From: Neisseria sp.
GTDB lineage: Bacteria; Pseudomonadota; Gammaproteobacteria; Burkholderiales; Neisseriaceae
Reading direction: 5' to 3'
DNA length: 64,000 nucleotides
Assembly (NCBI RefSeq): GCF_030530745.1
Contig: NZ_JAUMUI010000003.1
Location: forward strand, 62,001-126,000
In this document: piece by piece, positions 17,633 to 25,530 of the stretch
Position numbering within the stretch: position 1 is the stretch's first letter
How the letters are laid out: every line of letters begins with the position of its first letter
Made by a program: the position numbers and the translations under genes
Notes under the pieces: model-generated
What the model was told of the DNA's origin: nothing
Databases searched by the model: none
What the model saw: only the letters and a program-made list of their open reading frames with translations

Positions 17633-17818
17633 ACGGTCTGTTTGATAAGGGAAGAAAACCCTATTTTAACGCGGACACTGTTTTTGCCAAGGCTTCGGCC
17701 GTCTGAAACAGGCATGGTATCCAAGCCTTGTGTTTTGCGGTATATTGACCCGCTTCATAAGCAGGCACCGGCTGTTTCCAACCGGTTTGGCCGATAGTTT
17801 TAAAAAAAAGGAAATGCG

Positions 17819-18229
17819 ATGTTTAAACGCCCTGAAGAACTGATTGTGGCCGTATTGGCGGCCTTATGGGTGGTACTCTCCTACCTGATTGCCAATTATT
17901 TCGGCGCTCCCGCACAAACCAAACTGCTGATTTCAGCGTTAACGCTGATTTGCGTAACCGTATGCTTCGTGCTGTGGCAGCGCAACCTGAGCCGCACGGT
18001 CTGGCCGTTTTTTCTGGGGCTGCTGACAGCCTGCTGGTGGCCGTACCTCGATTGGGTGGCGGTGCGCGATATTCTGGTGCCCGGTGCGGAATCTTCGGCC
18101 ATCGTTATCAGCAAACCCTGGTATGCCGGCTGGACTTTTAAAATCATCACCGCCGCCGTACCCGTAGTGCTGGGCTATGCGGTAAAATGGAAGCTGCACA
18201 ACAAACACAGGCATAAAGCGGTGGATTAA
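17819..18229 (+). CDS. Small inner-membrane protein of unknown function
   Basis: A 136-residue protein with about four hydrophobic segments (about 8-28, 36-54, 60-80 and 108-124) and a basic C-terminal tail (KWKLHNKHRHKAVD). I do not recognise a named family. The start is supported by an AAAAGGAAA site 5 bases upstream. It is followed by a DUS-pair terminator shared with the converging perM-like gene. Confidence 0.75.
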   Translation: MFKRPEELIVAVLAALWVVLSYLIANYFGAPAQTKLLISALTLICVTVCFVLWQRNLSRTVWPFFLGLLTACWWPYLDWVAVRDILVPGAESSAIVISKPWYAGWTFKIITAAVPVVLGYAVKWKLHNKHRHKAVD

Positions 18230-18244
18230 ACCGTACCAATCCGC

Positions 18245-18280
18245 AAAGGCCGTCTGAAAAACGCTTTTCAGACGGCCTTT
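18245..18280. terminator. Bidirectional terminator (inverted DUS pair)
   Basis: AAAGGCCGTCTGAAAA and TTTTCAGACGGCCTTT form a 16-bp perfect stem between convergent genes. Confidence 0.7.
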
Positions 18281-18293
18281 GCACAGCACTGCT

Positions 18294-19364
18294 TTATTTA
18301 TGGTTATAAAACCAGCTTTTGAAATACACGTCTGCACCTTCGCGCAGCAGCACCAGCGTTACCGCCGCCAGCGGCAGGCCGACGAGCATGCCCACGAAAC
18401 CCATCAGCTGCCCGAACGCCATCAGCGAGAAAATCACCCAGAAAGGCGACAGGCCGATACGGTCGCCGACGATTTTCGGTGTGATAAAGAAACTTTCTAA
18501 AAACTGGCCGGCGGCAAACACCCCCCACACCATCAACAGCCCCTGCCACGAACCGAACTGCAACAGCGCGGCAACAGAAGCGAGCAGCAGGCCGGTAAAT
18601 GCGCCCAAATAAGGCACAAATACCAAAATGCCGGCAATCATGCCGATGGCAAAACCCGAATCCAGCCCCACCAGCATCAGCCCCATGCCGTAAACCAAAC
18701 CCATAATCAGCATCACCATCAGCTGGCCGCGCAGAAACTCGCCCAACACCTTATCCATATTGCCGCTGATACGCACATAGCTGCCGATAAAACGGCGCGG
18801 CACCAGCTTGCGCACACCGTCGCCCCAACGCTGCCAGTCGAGCAGGAAGTAATACAGCAGAAAAGGCAGCAGCAACAGGTTGGAAACCCCCGCCGCCACA
18901 TTGCCGCCCTGCCGTATCAGAGTGGGTGCGGCCTTGCGCAGGGTATTGCTCAATTCGCCCGTGTGCGACTGCAGCCACACGGTAATGCTCTGCACGTCGA
19001 CTTCCACCCTCTCTCCCGCCAAACGGCTCACCCACGGCAAGAACCTGTTTTGAACAAAGCCCACAATTTGCGGCAGGCGCTCCACCAGATTGTTAAACTG
19101 GTTAATCAGCATCGGCACAATAATCAGCACCAGCGCGAAAATTACGGCCAGAGAAAAAACCATCACCACCATCGCCGCCGGTGCGCGCCCCATACCTTTG
19201 GCGCGCAGCTTTTCCACCAGCGGGTTGAGGATATAGGCCAGCACAGCTGCCACCACAAACGGCGTAAGGATATTGCCCAATGCATAAACCAGCCATATAA
19301 AAGCGGCCAATACCGCCGCCATGATTATCCACGGCCGTGCGCCGCGAGGTTTTTTGCGATACAT
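18294..19364 (-). CDS. AI-2E family (PerM-like) transporter
   Basis: A 356-residue inner-membrane protein with the layout of the AI-2E/PerM family: two or three N-terminal helices, a long soluble segment (about 95-165) and a cluster of C-terminal helices. Recognisable segments are LTPFVVAAVLAYILNPLVEKL, LLLPFLLYYFLLDW and the conserved FVPYLGAFTGLLLA. Members are proposed permeases, some exporting autoinducer-2 or ions; no substrate is evident. It diverges from purM across 215 bp. Confidence 0.85.
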   Translation of the reverse strand: MYRKKPRGARPWIIMAAVLAAFIWLVYALGNILTPFVVAAVLAYILNPLVEKLRAKGMGRAPAAMVVMVFSLAVIFALVLIIVPMLINQFNNLVERLPQIVGFVQNRFLPWVSRLAGERVEVDVQSITVWLQSHTGELSNTLRKAAPTLIRQGGNVAAGVSNLLLLPFLLYYFLLDWQRWGDGVRKLVPRRFIGSYVRISGNMDKVLGEFLRGQLMVMLIMGLVYGMGLMLVGLDSGFAIGMIAGILVFVPYLGAFTGLLLASVAALLQFGSWQGLLMVWGVFAAGQFLESFFITPKIVGDRIGLSPFWVIFSLMAFGQLMGFVGMLVGLPLAAVTLVLLREGADVYFKSWFYNHK

Positions 19365-19579
19365 AAAATCAAATAAACAGTTTGTTTGCAGGTTTCAGAC
19401 GGCCTCAAGCATATCATATTTGGCTTTAAAAGCCGTCTGAAATTACAGGCAGGCATCGGCAGCCCCAAGCCCTCACCTGCATTTCCGGCATGCGCCGGAA
19501 GCTTTCGGACGGCCGCAACAACACCGCATAATAATCAGGTAAAATAACCTAATTTTTACCTTAGAAAGAAAGCCCCGCG

Positions 19580-20617
19580 ATGAACATCCCTTCCCTAAGC
19601 TACCGCGACGCAGGCGTCGATATCGATGCAGGCGACCAATTGGTCGAAAACATCAAACCCTTTGCCAAACGCACCATGCGCCCCGAAGTGTTGGGCGGCT
19701 TGGGCGGCTTCGGCGCGCTGGTGGAAATCAGCAAAAAATACCGCAACCCCGTTTTGGTTTCGGGCACCGACGGCGTGGGCACCAAACTGAAACTGGCCTT
19801 TGATTGGGACAAACACGACACCGTCGGCATCGACCTCGTAGCCATGAGCGTGAACGATATTCTGGTGCAGGGCGCCGAGCCGCTGTTTTTCCTCGACTAT
19901 TTCGCCTGCGGCAAACTCGACGTGGCACGCGCCACCGATGTGGTCAAAGGCATCGCGCAAGGCTGCGAAGAATCGGGCTGTGCCCTAATCGGTGGTGAAA
20001 CCGCCGAAATGCCCGGCATGTATCCCGAAGGCGAATACGATTTGGCCGGCTTCGCCGTGGGTGTGGTGGAAAAAGATCGGATAATCACCGGCCGCAGCAT
20101 CGCGCCGGGCGACGCGGTATTGGGCTTGGCTTCCAACGGCGCACACTCCAACGGCTATTCGTTAATCCGCAAAATCATCGAGCGCTGCCAACCCGATTTG
20201 GATGCCCCGTTCGACAACGGCCAAACCCTGCGCCAAGCCGTTATCGCCCCCACCCGCCTGTATGTGAAACCGGTTTTGGCCGCACTGCAAAAATTCACCA
20301 TCAAAGGCATGGCGCACATCACCGGCGGCGGTATCACCGAAAACCTGCCTCGCGTGTTGCCCGAAAACACCGTCGCCCAAATCGATGCGGGCGCATGGCA
20401 GATGCCAAAACTGTTCCAATGGCTGCAACAGGCCGGCAATGTGGAAACGCAGGAAATGTACCGCACCTTCAACTGCGGCATCGGCATGGTGGTGATTACC
20501 GCCGCCGAAGATGCCGATGCGGTGCAAGCCTTCTTGGCCGGACAAGGCGAAACCGTTTACCGTTTGGGTTCGATTCGCGAACGCTCGGGCAACGAACACC
20601 AAACGCAGATTGCCTGA
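19580..20617 (+). CDS. purM: Phosphoribosylformylglycinamidine cyclo-ligase (AIR synthetase)
   Basis: ATP-dependent fifth step of purine synthesis, forming aminoimidazole ribotide. The 345 residues begin [17 protein letters not shown]. Family motifs are [48 protein letters not shown] and [13 protein letters not shown]. Length is normal. The start has AGAAAG upstream. It is followed by a perfect AT-dialect uptake-sequence terminator. Confidence 0.97.
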   Translation: MNIPSLSYRDAGVDIDAGDQLVENIKPFAKRTMRPEVLGGLGGFGALVEISKKYRNPVLVSGTDGVGTKLKLAFDWDKHDTVGIDLVAMSVNDILVQGAEPLFFLDYFACGKLDVARATDVVKGIAQGCEESGCALIGGETAEMPGMYPEGEYDLAGFAVGVVEKDRIITGRSIAPGDAVLGLASNGAHSNGYSLIRKIIERCQPDLDAPFDNGQTLRQAVIAPTRLYVKPVLAALQKFTIKGMAHITGGGITENLPRVLPENTVAQIDAGAWQMPKLFQWLQQAGNVETQEMYRTFNCGIGMVVITAAEDADAVQAFLAGQGETVYRLGSIRERSGNEHQTQIA

Positions 20618-20679
20618 TTTTGGTTTGATTGTCCGAACATACGGATAAATCGGATTCACACCAAATCAGTACTGCAGTA

Positions 20680-20721
20680 AAAATGCCGTCTGAAACAATT
20701 TACTGTTTCAGACGGCATTTT
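20680..20721 (+). terminator. purM terminator (AT-dialect DUS pair)
   Basis: AAAATGCCGTCTGAAACA and TGTTTCAGACGGCATTTT form a long stem followed by T-rich sequence. This is one of the few places where the 12-mer begins with AT rather than AG. Confidence 0.75.
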
Positions 20722-21291
20722 GATTTGGTAATCCCGAACAAAGTAATTTTAGAAAACTTTATACAACCGCAATAAATTCGATATCTTTTTAGCATAAATA
20801 ACGATTATTTTATAGGTATTTACAAATCAAATTTAACCGATATGATTATTCATTTTTCAATTAAACTACATAATAACAGATGAAATCCAGCAGCATTTTT
20901 AAAATGGTTGTATTCATTATAAATTACCTATCAAAAATGCCGAAAACATTTACGGCTGCCACACAGCGGAATCACTGCTTTGCAACCCCAGCTATCCAAG
21001 TTCTCCGGCAAGCCGGCCTGCGTCAAAAGCTTTGTCCGTAAACAGTGCCTCCCACCACCTTCAAGCAGGGCTTTCATACCACAGATACCGTTTCGCTGTC
21101 CGGAAAGCAGTTCGAAATCCGACAAATTGCCTAAAGCATCAATCATGGCAAGGATTTTTAGCACCCATTTTGTCCTTTACACCAAAAAACCAACTTCAAA
21201 ATGAAACTTTTTTTTATTTTGATAATCGTAACAGTGAATCTCCATAGAACGGGATTTATGTTATTGATGATTTCATATTAAAGGAATAATT
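20722..21291. other. AT-rich region before the first bacteriocin-like gene
   Basis: About 570 bp without an intact gene. It holds a decayed transposase fragment on the minus strand (20931-21164). The AT-rich 21180-21291 stretch should contain the promoter of the next gene, but no clear -35/-10 pair can be chosen. Confidence 0.6.
20931..21164 (-). pseudogene. Remnant of an IS5-type transposase
   Basis: A 77-codon frame reads MIDALGNLSDFELLSGQRNG, then KALLEGG, then NLDSWGCKAVIPLCGSRK. This resembles the DALG(N/R)P-FxLTxGQ segment and the GIxAVIPxRxxRK segment of IS5-family DDE transposases. The N-terminal part, the C-terminus and the ends of the element are missing. It lies beside an island of likely transferred genes. 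Confidence 0.5.
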
Positions 21292-21558
21292 ATGCATACC
21301 TTGAAACACAGTGAATTGAACCATGTGTCAGGAGGATTTGCCTTAAACGCAGGAGGCGCTGCCTTAGGAGCATTAGGAGGCGGTATTTCCTATGCTACTT
21401 ATAATTATGCAAGTAACGGCAAATGGAATTGGACTCACTTTGCGGGATCCGTAAGTGGGGGCGCAATGGCTGGTGCTTTAATGAATCCGGTTGCAGTTGC
21501 AACAGTAGGTGCCGCCGCTAACGGAGCAATAGCAGGCACTGCCGCAAGAGCCAAATAA
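21292..21558 (+). CDS. Double-glycine-leader bacteriocin-like peptide
   Basis: An 88-residue precursor with a typical class II leader, MHTLKHSELNHVSGG (15 residues, cut expected after GG). The mature part of about 73 residues is very rich in Gly, Ala and Asn, with glycine-zipper-like spacing (GGAALGALGGG, GGAMAGALMNP, AAANGAIAGTAARAK). The start has AAAGGA 6 bases upstream. The leader matches those of the genes at 39204 and 40955. A hairpin and a small membrane protein follow, as expected for peptide plus immunity. Base composition is more AT-rich than the neighbours. No exporter is nearby. Confidence 0.8.
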   Translation: MHTLKHSELNHVSGGFALNAGGAALGALGGGISYATYNYASNGKWNWTHFAGSVSGGAMAGALMNPVAVATVGAAANGAIAGTAARAK

Positions 21559-21566
21559 AAAAACAA

Positions 21567-21594
21567 ATCAGCTTCTGCTAAAGCGGAAGCTGAT
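21567..21594 (+). terminator. Hairpin between bacteriocin-like gene and membrane protein
   Basis: ATCAGCTTCTGCT and AGCGGAAGCTGAT form a 13-bp stem (one G-U pair) with an AA loop. There is no U-run, so it may stabilise or attenuate the mRNA rather than end it. Confidence 0.5.
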
Positions 21595-21623
21595 TATCAA
21601 TAACAGAGACAGGGTTATTTCAG

Positions 21624-21881
21624 ATGAATTTTTTATGGAAAATTTTAGCCCCCTCCGATTCGTTTGCACAAAATATGTATGTCGTTTTTTTTATTTTTAT
21701 CGGCATGGTATTTATCATGCCGGCATTTTACCGTCTGTTTGCAGGAATCGAACCTGTTACGGCTATGGGCCGCTTTGCCGTTCCGTTTTTATCACTGCTT
21801 GCAACTATTGCCGTTTCCACCCTGTTTACTTTGTTTTCGGCCAAACTTCATAAACAGAGTAAAAAATGCAAACATGATTAA
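21624..21881 (+). CDS. Small membrane protein, candidate immunity protein
   Basis: An 85-residue protein with two strong hydrophobic segments (about 18-38 and 50-72) and a Lys/His-rich C-terminus (KLHKQSKKCKHD). It follows the bacteriocin-like gene by 65 bp. No family is recognised. Immunity proteins of small membrane-active bacteriocins often look like this, so the role is inferred from size, topology and position only. It is not obviously similar to the membrane proteins at 39583 and 40434. Confidence 0.6.
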   Translation: MNFLWKILAPSDSFAQNMYVVFFIFIGMVFIMPAFYRLFAGIEPVTAMGRFAVPFLSLLATIAVSTLFTLFSAKLHKQSKKCKHD

Positions 21882-21905
21882 AAAAAAACTGTGGGAAAAG
21901 GTCGG

Positions 21906-22077
21906 GTTGTTTACACTTTTTATGCCAAACGACTTTTGTTTTTTGCTGGAATGATGGTTTCGTGATTTTTGAGCATTCTCAAGAACGATGCGGCTTCGCC
22001 GTGCCTTTCGGCATTCTTGACAACCCTCAAAAATCCCAAAATGGGTCTGCATACAAAAAACGGAAAGTGTAAACAAC
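21906..22077. mobile_element. 172-bp palindromic repeat, MITE-like
   Basis: GTTGTTTACACTTT (21906-21919) is repeated exactly in inverted form at 22064-22077. Further inside, GATTTTTGAG pairs with CTCAAAAATC, and TCAAGAA with TTCTTGA. The whole element is therefore an imperfect palindrome with terminal inverted repeats and no gene. Confidence 0.6.
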
Positions 22078-22490
22078 GCTAGAATTTCCTACAATATACA
22101 GCAGGCCGTAACAGCAGGCTATAAGACTAAATTGATTTCTTCAGGCCATATTCTTTTGGATTCGCATTTTTCAATACAAGGCAGCCGGCCGAAAACAATA
22201 CAAACAGCAAGAGACAGCTTCTGTTTCTGCTGCGGTTTATAAAACGTTCTCTTTAGGTCAAGGTGCAGCATCACCGTAGCAAAAATTTAAGCTAACCCAC
22301 CATTTAAGCTTTGAATGTTTCAACACACAGGACGACACATAAAGCGCCGCCCTACGTGTTGCCCTGATTGGGAAGGGGTTACACCCCTACCCGATAAACC
22401 CAAATTCTACCGCCATAAATGGCGGGGTCTCAACCGAAAAGGAAACTTGATAAAATCCCCAACCGGACGCAGATTTCAAATGCGGTTCTG
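22078..22490. other. Gene-free region downstream of slam
   Basis: About 413 bp without a gene. It holds a degenerate Correia-like sequence (about 22170-22300) and short GC-rich hairpins (around 22371-22392 and 22418-22435) that could end the leftward slam transcript. Confidence 0.5.
22170..22300. repeat. Degenerate Correia-like element
   Basis: The segment ACGTTCTCTTTAGGTCAAGG, then GCAGCATCACCGTAGC and TTAAGCTAACCC, follows the order of the right half of a Correia element. A weaker match to the left half (CAAGGCAGCCGGCCG, AATACAAACAG) lies before it. The outer ends are eroded. Confidence 0.4.
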
Positions 22491-24005
22491 CTAAAACGTT
22501 TTACCCATTTCGATAAACATACGGTTTTTGCGGTACCCGTAATACACATCGTTGCTCGATGTGCCGTTGTGGCCGAACGTGAGGCGCGGGGTGATGCCGC
22601 CGAAGTGGACGGCGCGGTGCCACAGGCTCACCGAAGCGTTCCATTCTTTATCGCGGCGGTTTTCATTATCGCTGAACAGGCTGGGCGTGTAATAAACGCG
22701 CTTGGCCGCCCCCGCCTGCACACGGCTTGAGAAGCCGCCCTTCCATTCCTGCCCCCATGCGGCCCGCAGGCCGAAACGGTTGAAATTGTCGGAACGGTCA
22801 TCGCGGTTGCGCTCTTGGTAAAAATCCTGCCCCACCAGCCAGTATTGCCGCGCATTGCGGTGGAACACCAGCGAAGCGCTGGCCAAACGGTGCTGCGTAT
22901 CGGAATACGGCCGCCTCAGGTTGTTCAGGCGGCCTGTTTCCAATGCGGCCAAACTTTGCAGCCTGGGCTGCCACCAACGGTTCCAATAAAGGCGCACACC
23001 GTTGGTATAACTGTAAGCGTCGTTGCCGTAGAAGCGGCGCTCGTGAAACACGGTTGCTCCCGTATCGTTGCGCTGGCCGGCACGGCCCAAACCTGCCGAC
23101 AGCCGCGCAGAGGCATCGTTGTACCGCGAATAGGAACGGTAGGCCTTACCCCACACATCCGCACCGGCCTTGGCGTAAAAGCCGTTTTTCAGCGACTGTT
23201 TTTTCTCTGCTCCCGCCTGATAGCTAAGGCCGGTTGTATCGATGGGCGGGTTGAAACGCCAGCCTATAAAACAGTCGTTGTCCGGCTCGTTGATTCTTTG
23301 GCGGTATTGATCGCATTCCGCGCCTTCAAGCTGCGTGCCCAAGCGCTGCTGCCTCGGGGCTTGGTTGATATTTTGCTCGCGGGCAAAGTTTACCCCGGCA
23401 TAAAGCTGCCACGAGTCGCGTTTGCGCAAGGCTTCTCGGTAGGCTTCGATACGCTGCACCACCGCTTCGGGCAGCCGCTCGGTTTTCAGGCGGTCAAACT
23501 GGTCGGCGGCAGCTTCGTTTTGCTGGTCTTCAAACAGTGCCTGCGCAAGCTGTAGGCGGATAACGGGCGAACCGGGCTGCGCCGCAATCAGAATGCGGTA
23601 AAGTTTCACCGCCTCGGCCGCCCGCCCGTCGTTCTGCAATACCAATGCGCGGCCGAACATGGCCAGCTCTTTATCGTGTTGCGGCCATTTTTCATAAATC
23701 GGCAGCAACATCTTGATACCCGCCACGTTCATCCCGACTACGGCGGAATACATCGCCCGCGACAATAATTCCGTGTCGGCCAGCAGCACCGTTTCGTCAA
23801 CCTCCAACACCCTGCTCCGGCTGCCTTCCGCATCCGGCGGGGTTTGTTCCTCCGCATGTTCGGGCGGTTCGGCGGCACGGATGTTCAATTCCAGCTCGGG
23901 TTTGGGTTGGGGCAGCGGCGGCGCGGCGGCAGGATCGGGCGGCGTATCGGCACGGGCGTGTGCAAACAACCCGGCCAGTGCCAGAAAACATAAGACGTTT
24001 TTCAT
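22491..24005 (-). CDS. slam: Surface lipoprotein assembly modifier (Slam)
   Basis: Outer-membrane protein that delivers lipoproteins to the cell surface in Neisseria. The 504 residues have a signal peptide (about 1-19, cut near ARA-DT), a Pro-rich stretch, then an N-terminal TPR-like periplasmic domain (about 70-205; ELAMFGRALVLQNDGRAAEAVKLYR). A C-terminal beta-barrel domain (DUF560, about 210-504) ends in the aromatic C-terminus EMGKTF. Length matches meningococcal Slam1 (about 490). Slam genes usually sit beside a substrate lipoprotein gene, and none is seen within several kilobases here. The start ATG lies 166 bp from the divergent methyltransferase gene. Confidence 0.88.
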   Translation of the reverse strand: MKNVLCFLALAGLFAHARADTPPDPAAAPPLPQPKPELELNIRAAEPPEHAEEQTPPDAEGSRSRVLEVDETVLLADTELLSRAMYSAVVGMNVAGIKMLLPIYEKWPQHDKELAMFGRALVLQNDGRAAEAVKLYRILIAAQPGSPVIRLQLAQALFEDQQNEAAADQFDRLKTERLPEAVVQRIEAYREALRKRDSWQLYAGVNFAREQNINQAPRQQRLGTQLEGAECDQYRQRINEPDNDCFIGWRFNPPIDTTGLSYQAGAEKKQSLKNGFYAKAGADVWGKAYRSYSRYNDASARLSAGLGRAGQRNDTGATVFHERRFYGNDAYSYTNGVRLYWNRWWQPRLQSLAALETGRLNNLRRPYSDTQHRLASASLVFHRNARQYWLVGQDFYQERNRDDRSDNFNRFGLRAAWGQEWKGGFSSRVQAGAAKRVYYTPSLFSDNENRRDKEWNASVSLWHRAVHFGGITPRLTFGHNGTSSNDVYYGYRKNRMFIEMGKTF

Positions 24006-24171
24006 TAAACTTATCGTTATTAAAGTTTGTTTACAGAATAAAAATGAATTTTAACACAAAGCGTTTTAAAAGCCAGCAAAGCCGCACACGATTTCACACG
24101 GTCCGCACGCTCGCTTTACGGTAAAATACACCCGTTCGCCGCCGCAAGGCCGTCTGAAAGCACTTGAATTT

Positions 24172-25122
24172 ATGACCGACATCACCGCTTTTGCCAACCG
24201 TTTGGGCAAAAACATCAAACACTACCTGAAATGGGCGCGGCGCAACGGCATCGAAGCGTGGCGCATGTATGACCGTGATATTCCGCAGTTTCCGTTTGCC
24301 ATCGATATTTACGGCGACCAAATCCATTTGCAGGAATACGACACCGGCTGGCTGATGCAGCCCGAAGCATATGAAGCATGGCTCTCCGGGGTATTCGAAG
24401 CCGTTGCCTTCGTAACCGGCTTTACGCCCGCACAGATCCATTTCAAACGCCGCGAACGCCAGAAAGGCTTGCAGCAATACGAAAAAACCGGCAGAGAAGG
24501 CGGCGATTTCATCATCAGCGAAAACGGGCGGCGGTTTTGGGTGAACCTCGATAAATATCTCGACACCGGCCTGTTTCTCGACCACCGCAACACCCGCAAA
24601 AAAGTGGGCGAAACCGCCGGAGGCAAACGCTTTCTCAACCTGTTTGCCTACACCGGCAGCTTCAGTGTTTACGCCGCCACCGGCGGCGCGGCCGCCAGCG
24701 AAACCGTGGATTTGTCGAACACCTATCTCGATTGGGCGAAGCGCAATTTCGAGCTTAACGGCATCAACACCGAACAGCACCGTATCGTGCGCGCCGATGT
24801 GTTCCAATACCTGCAAACCGCGCAGGCGGAAGGCAAAACATTCGATTTGATTGTGATGGATCCGCCCAGTTTTTCCAACAGCAAAAAAATGCCCGGTATC
24901 CTTGACATCCTGCGCGACCACCCCAAACTGATAGACGGCGCCATGCGGCTGCTCGCTTCAGACGGCCTGATGTATTTTTCAAACAACCTGCGCAGCTTCG
25001 AGCTGAGCGGCGGCATAACGGAACGCTACCGCGTGAAAGACATTTCCAAACAATCCGTTCCCGAAGACTTCCGCAACAAAAAAATCCACCAATGCTGGGA
25101 AATCCGCCATCAGGCCGTCTGA
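24172..25122 (+). CDS. RlmK-like 23S rRNA (guanine) methyltransferase
   Basis: A 316-residue SAM-dependent methyltransferase matching the C-terminal (RlmK, m7G2069) half of E. coli RlmKL. It begins FANRLGKNIKHYLKWARRNG, has the SAM-binding LFAYTGSFSVYAATGGA (about 157-175), the catalytic motif DPPSFSNSKKM (about 228-238) and LMYFSNNLRSFELS. The N-terminal RlmL/THUMP part is absent, so the two activities are encoded separately. It may form an operon with the lipoprotein gene 13 bp downstream. Confidence 0.82.
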   Translation: MTDITAFANRLGKNIKHYLKWARRNGIEAWRMYDRDIPQFPFAIDIYGDQIHLQEYDTGWLMQPEAYEAWLSGVFEAVAFVTGFTPAQIHFKRRERQKGLQQYEKTGREGGDFIISENGRRFWVNLDKYLDTGLFLDHRNTRKKVGETAGGKRFLNLFAYTGSFSVYAATGGAAASETVDLSNTYLDWAKRNFELNGINTEQHRIVRADVFQYLQTAQAEGKTFDLIVMDPPSFSNSKKMPGILDILRDHPKLIDGAMRLLASDGLMYFSNNLRSFELSGGITERYRVKDISKQSVPEDFRNKKIHQCWEIRHQAV

Positions 25123-25135
25123 AAGGATATTTTTC

Positions 25136-25351
25136 ATGAAAAAAACATTATTTATCCTGCTCGCGCTGCCCCTTGGCGGCTGCTTCTACGCCGAAACCCC
25201 GTACGGGCGCGCGGCGGCGGTGGATTTGCCGCTGCACAGCCAAACCACCGTCAACAAAAACATCACCATCAACGCCCCGCCCGGCAGCACGGTGATTTAT
25301 CAGGAAGCCCAGCCGGTGATGCCCGCCTATCCGCGCTACCGCCGCTATTGA
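25136..25351 (+). CDS. Small lipoprotein of unknown function
   Basis: A 71-residue protein with a type II signal peptide: basic start MKKT, hydrophobic core and lipobox LGGC (Cys at 17). The mature part is short and Pro/Tyr-rich, ending PAYPRYRRY, with a TTVNKNITINAPPGSTVIY segment. No named family is recognised. It starts 13 bp after the methyltransferase, inside the downstream side of an uptake sequence, with AAGGATA as ribosome-binding site. Confidence 0.72.
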   Translation: MKKTLFILLALPLGGCFYAETPYGRAAAVDLPLHSQTTVNKNITINAPPGSTVIYQEAQPVMPAYPRYRRY

Positions 25352-25492
25352 AGCCTGTGGAAGTTACGGGCAGGCCGTCTGAAAAAACCTCCCGCTTTAC
25401 ACCCCGCCGCAACCTTTCAGACGGCTTCTCAGCCGCCCGCAGCCATCAAATTCCGCTATCGCACCAACATTTTTTTCAATCGCAACTTCGGC

Positions 25493-25498
25493 TATAAT
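25493..25498 (+). promoter_or_regulatory. Candidate hemA -10
   Basis: A perfect TATAAT lies 32 bases before the hemA ATG. The -35 region (TTTTTT) is poor, so the assignment is tentative. Confidence 0.45.
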
Positions 25499-25530
25499 AT
25501 TGCGCTGCCATTCCCTTTCCCTCGATCACA

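Noticed and set aside
19533-19563. Imperfect dyad AGGTAAAATAACCT / TTTTTACCT before purM as a purine operator
   Set aside because: Arms are short and unequal, and I know of no PurR site of this form in Neisseria. It may simply be promoter AT-richness.
21664-21954. 96-codon frame overlapping the putative immunity gene
   Set aside because: Another frame (21624-21881) has a coherent two-helix protein with a charged tail. This one runs into the palindromic element at 21906.
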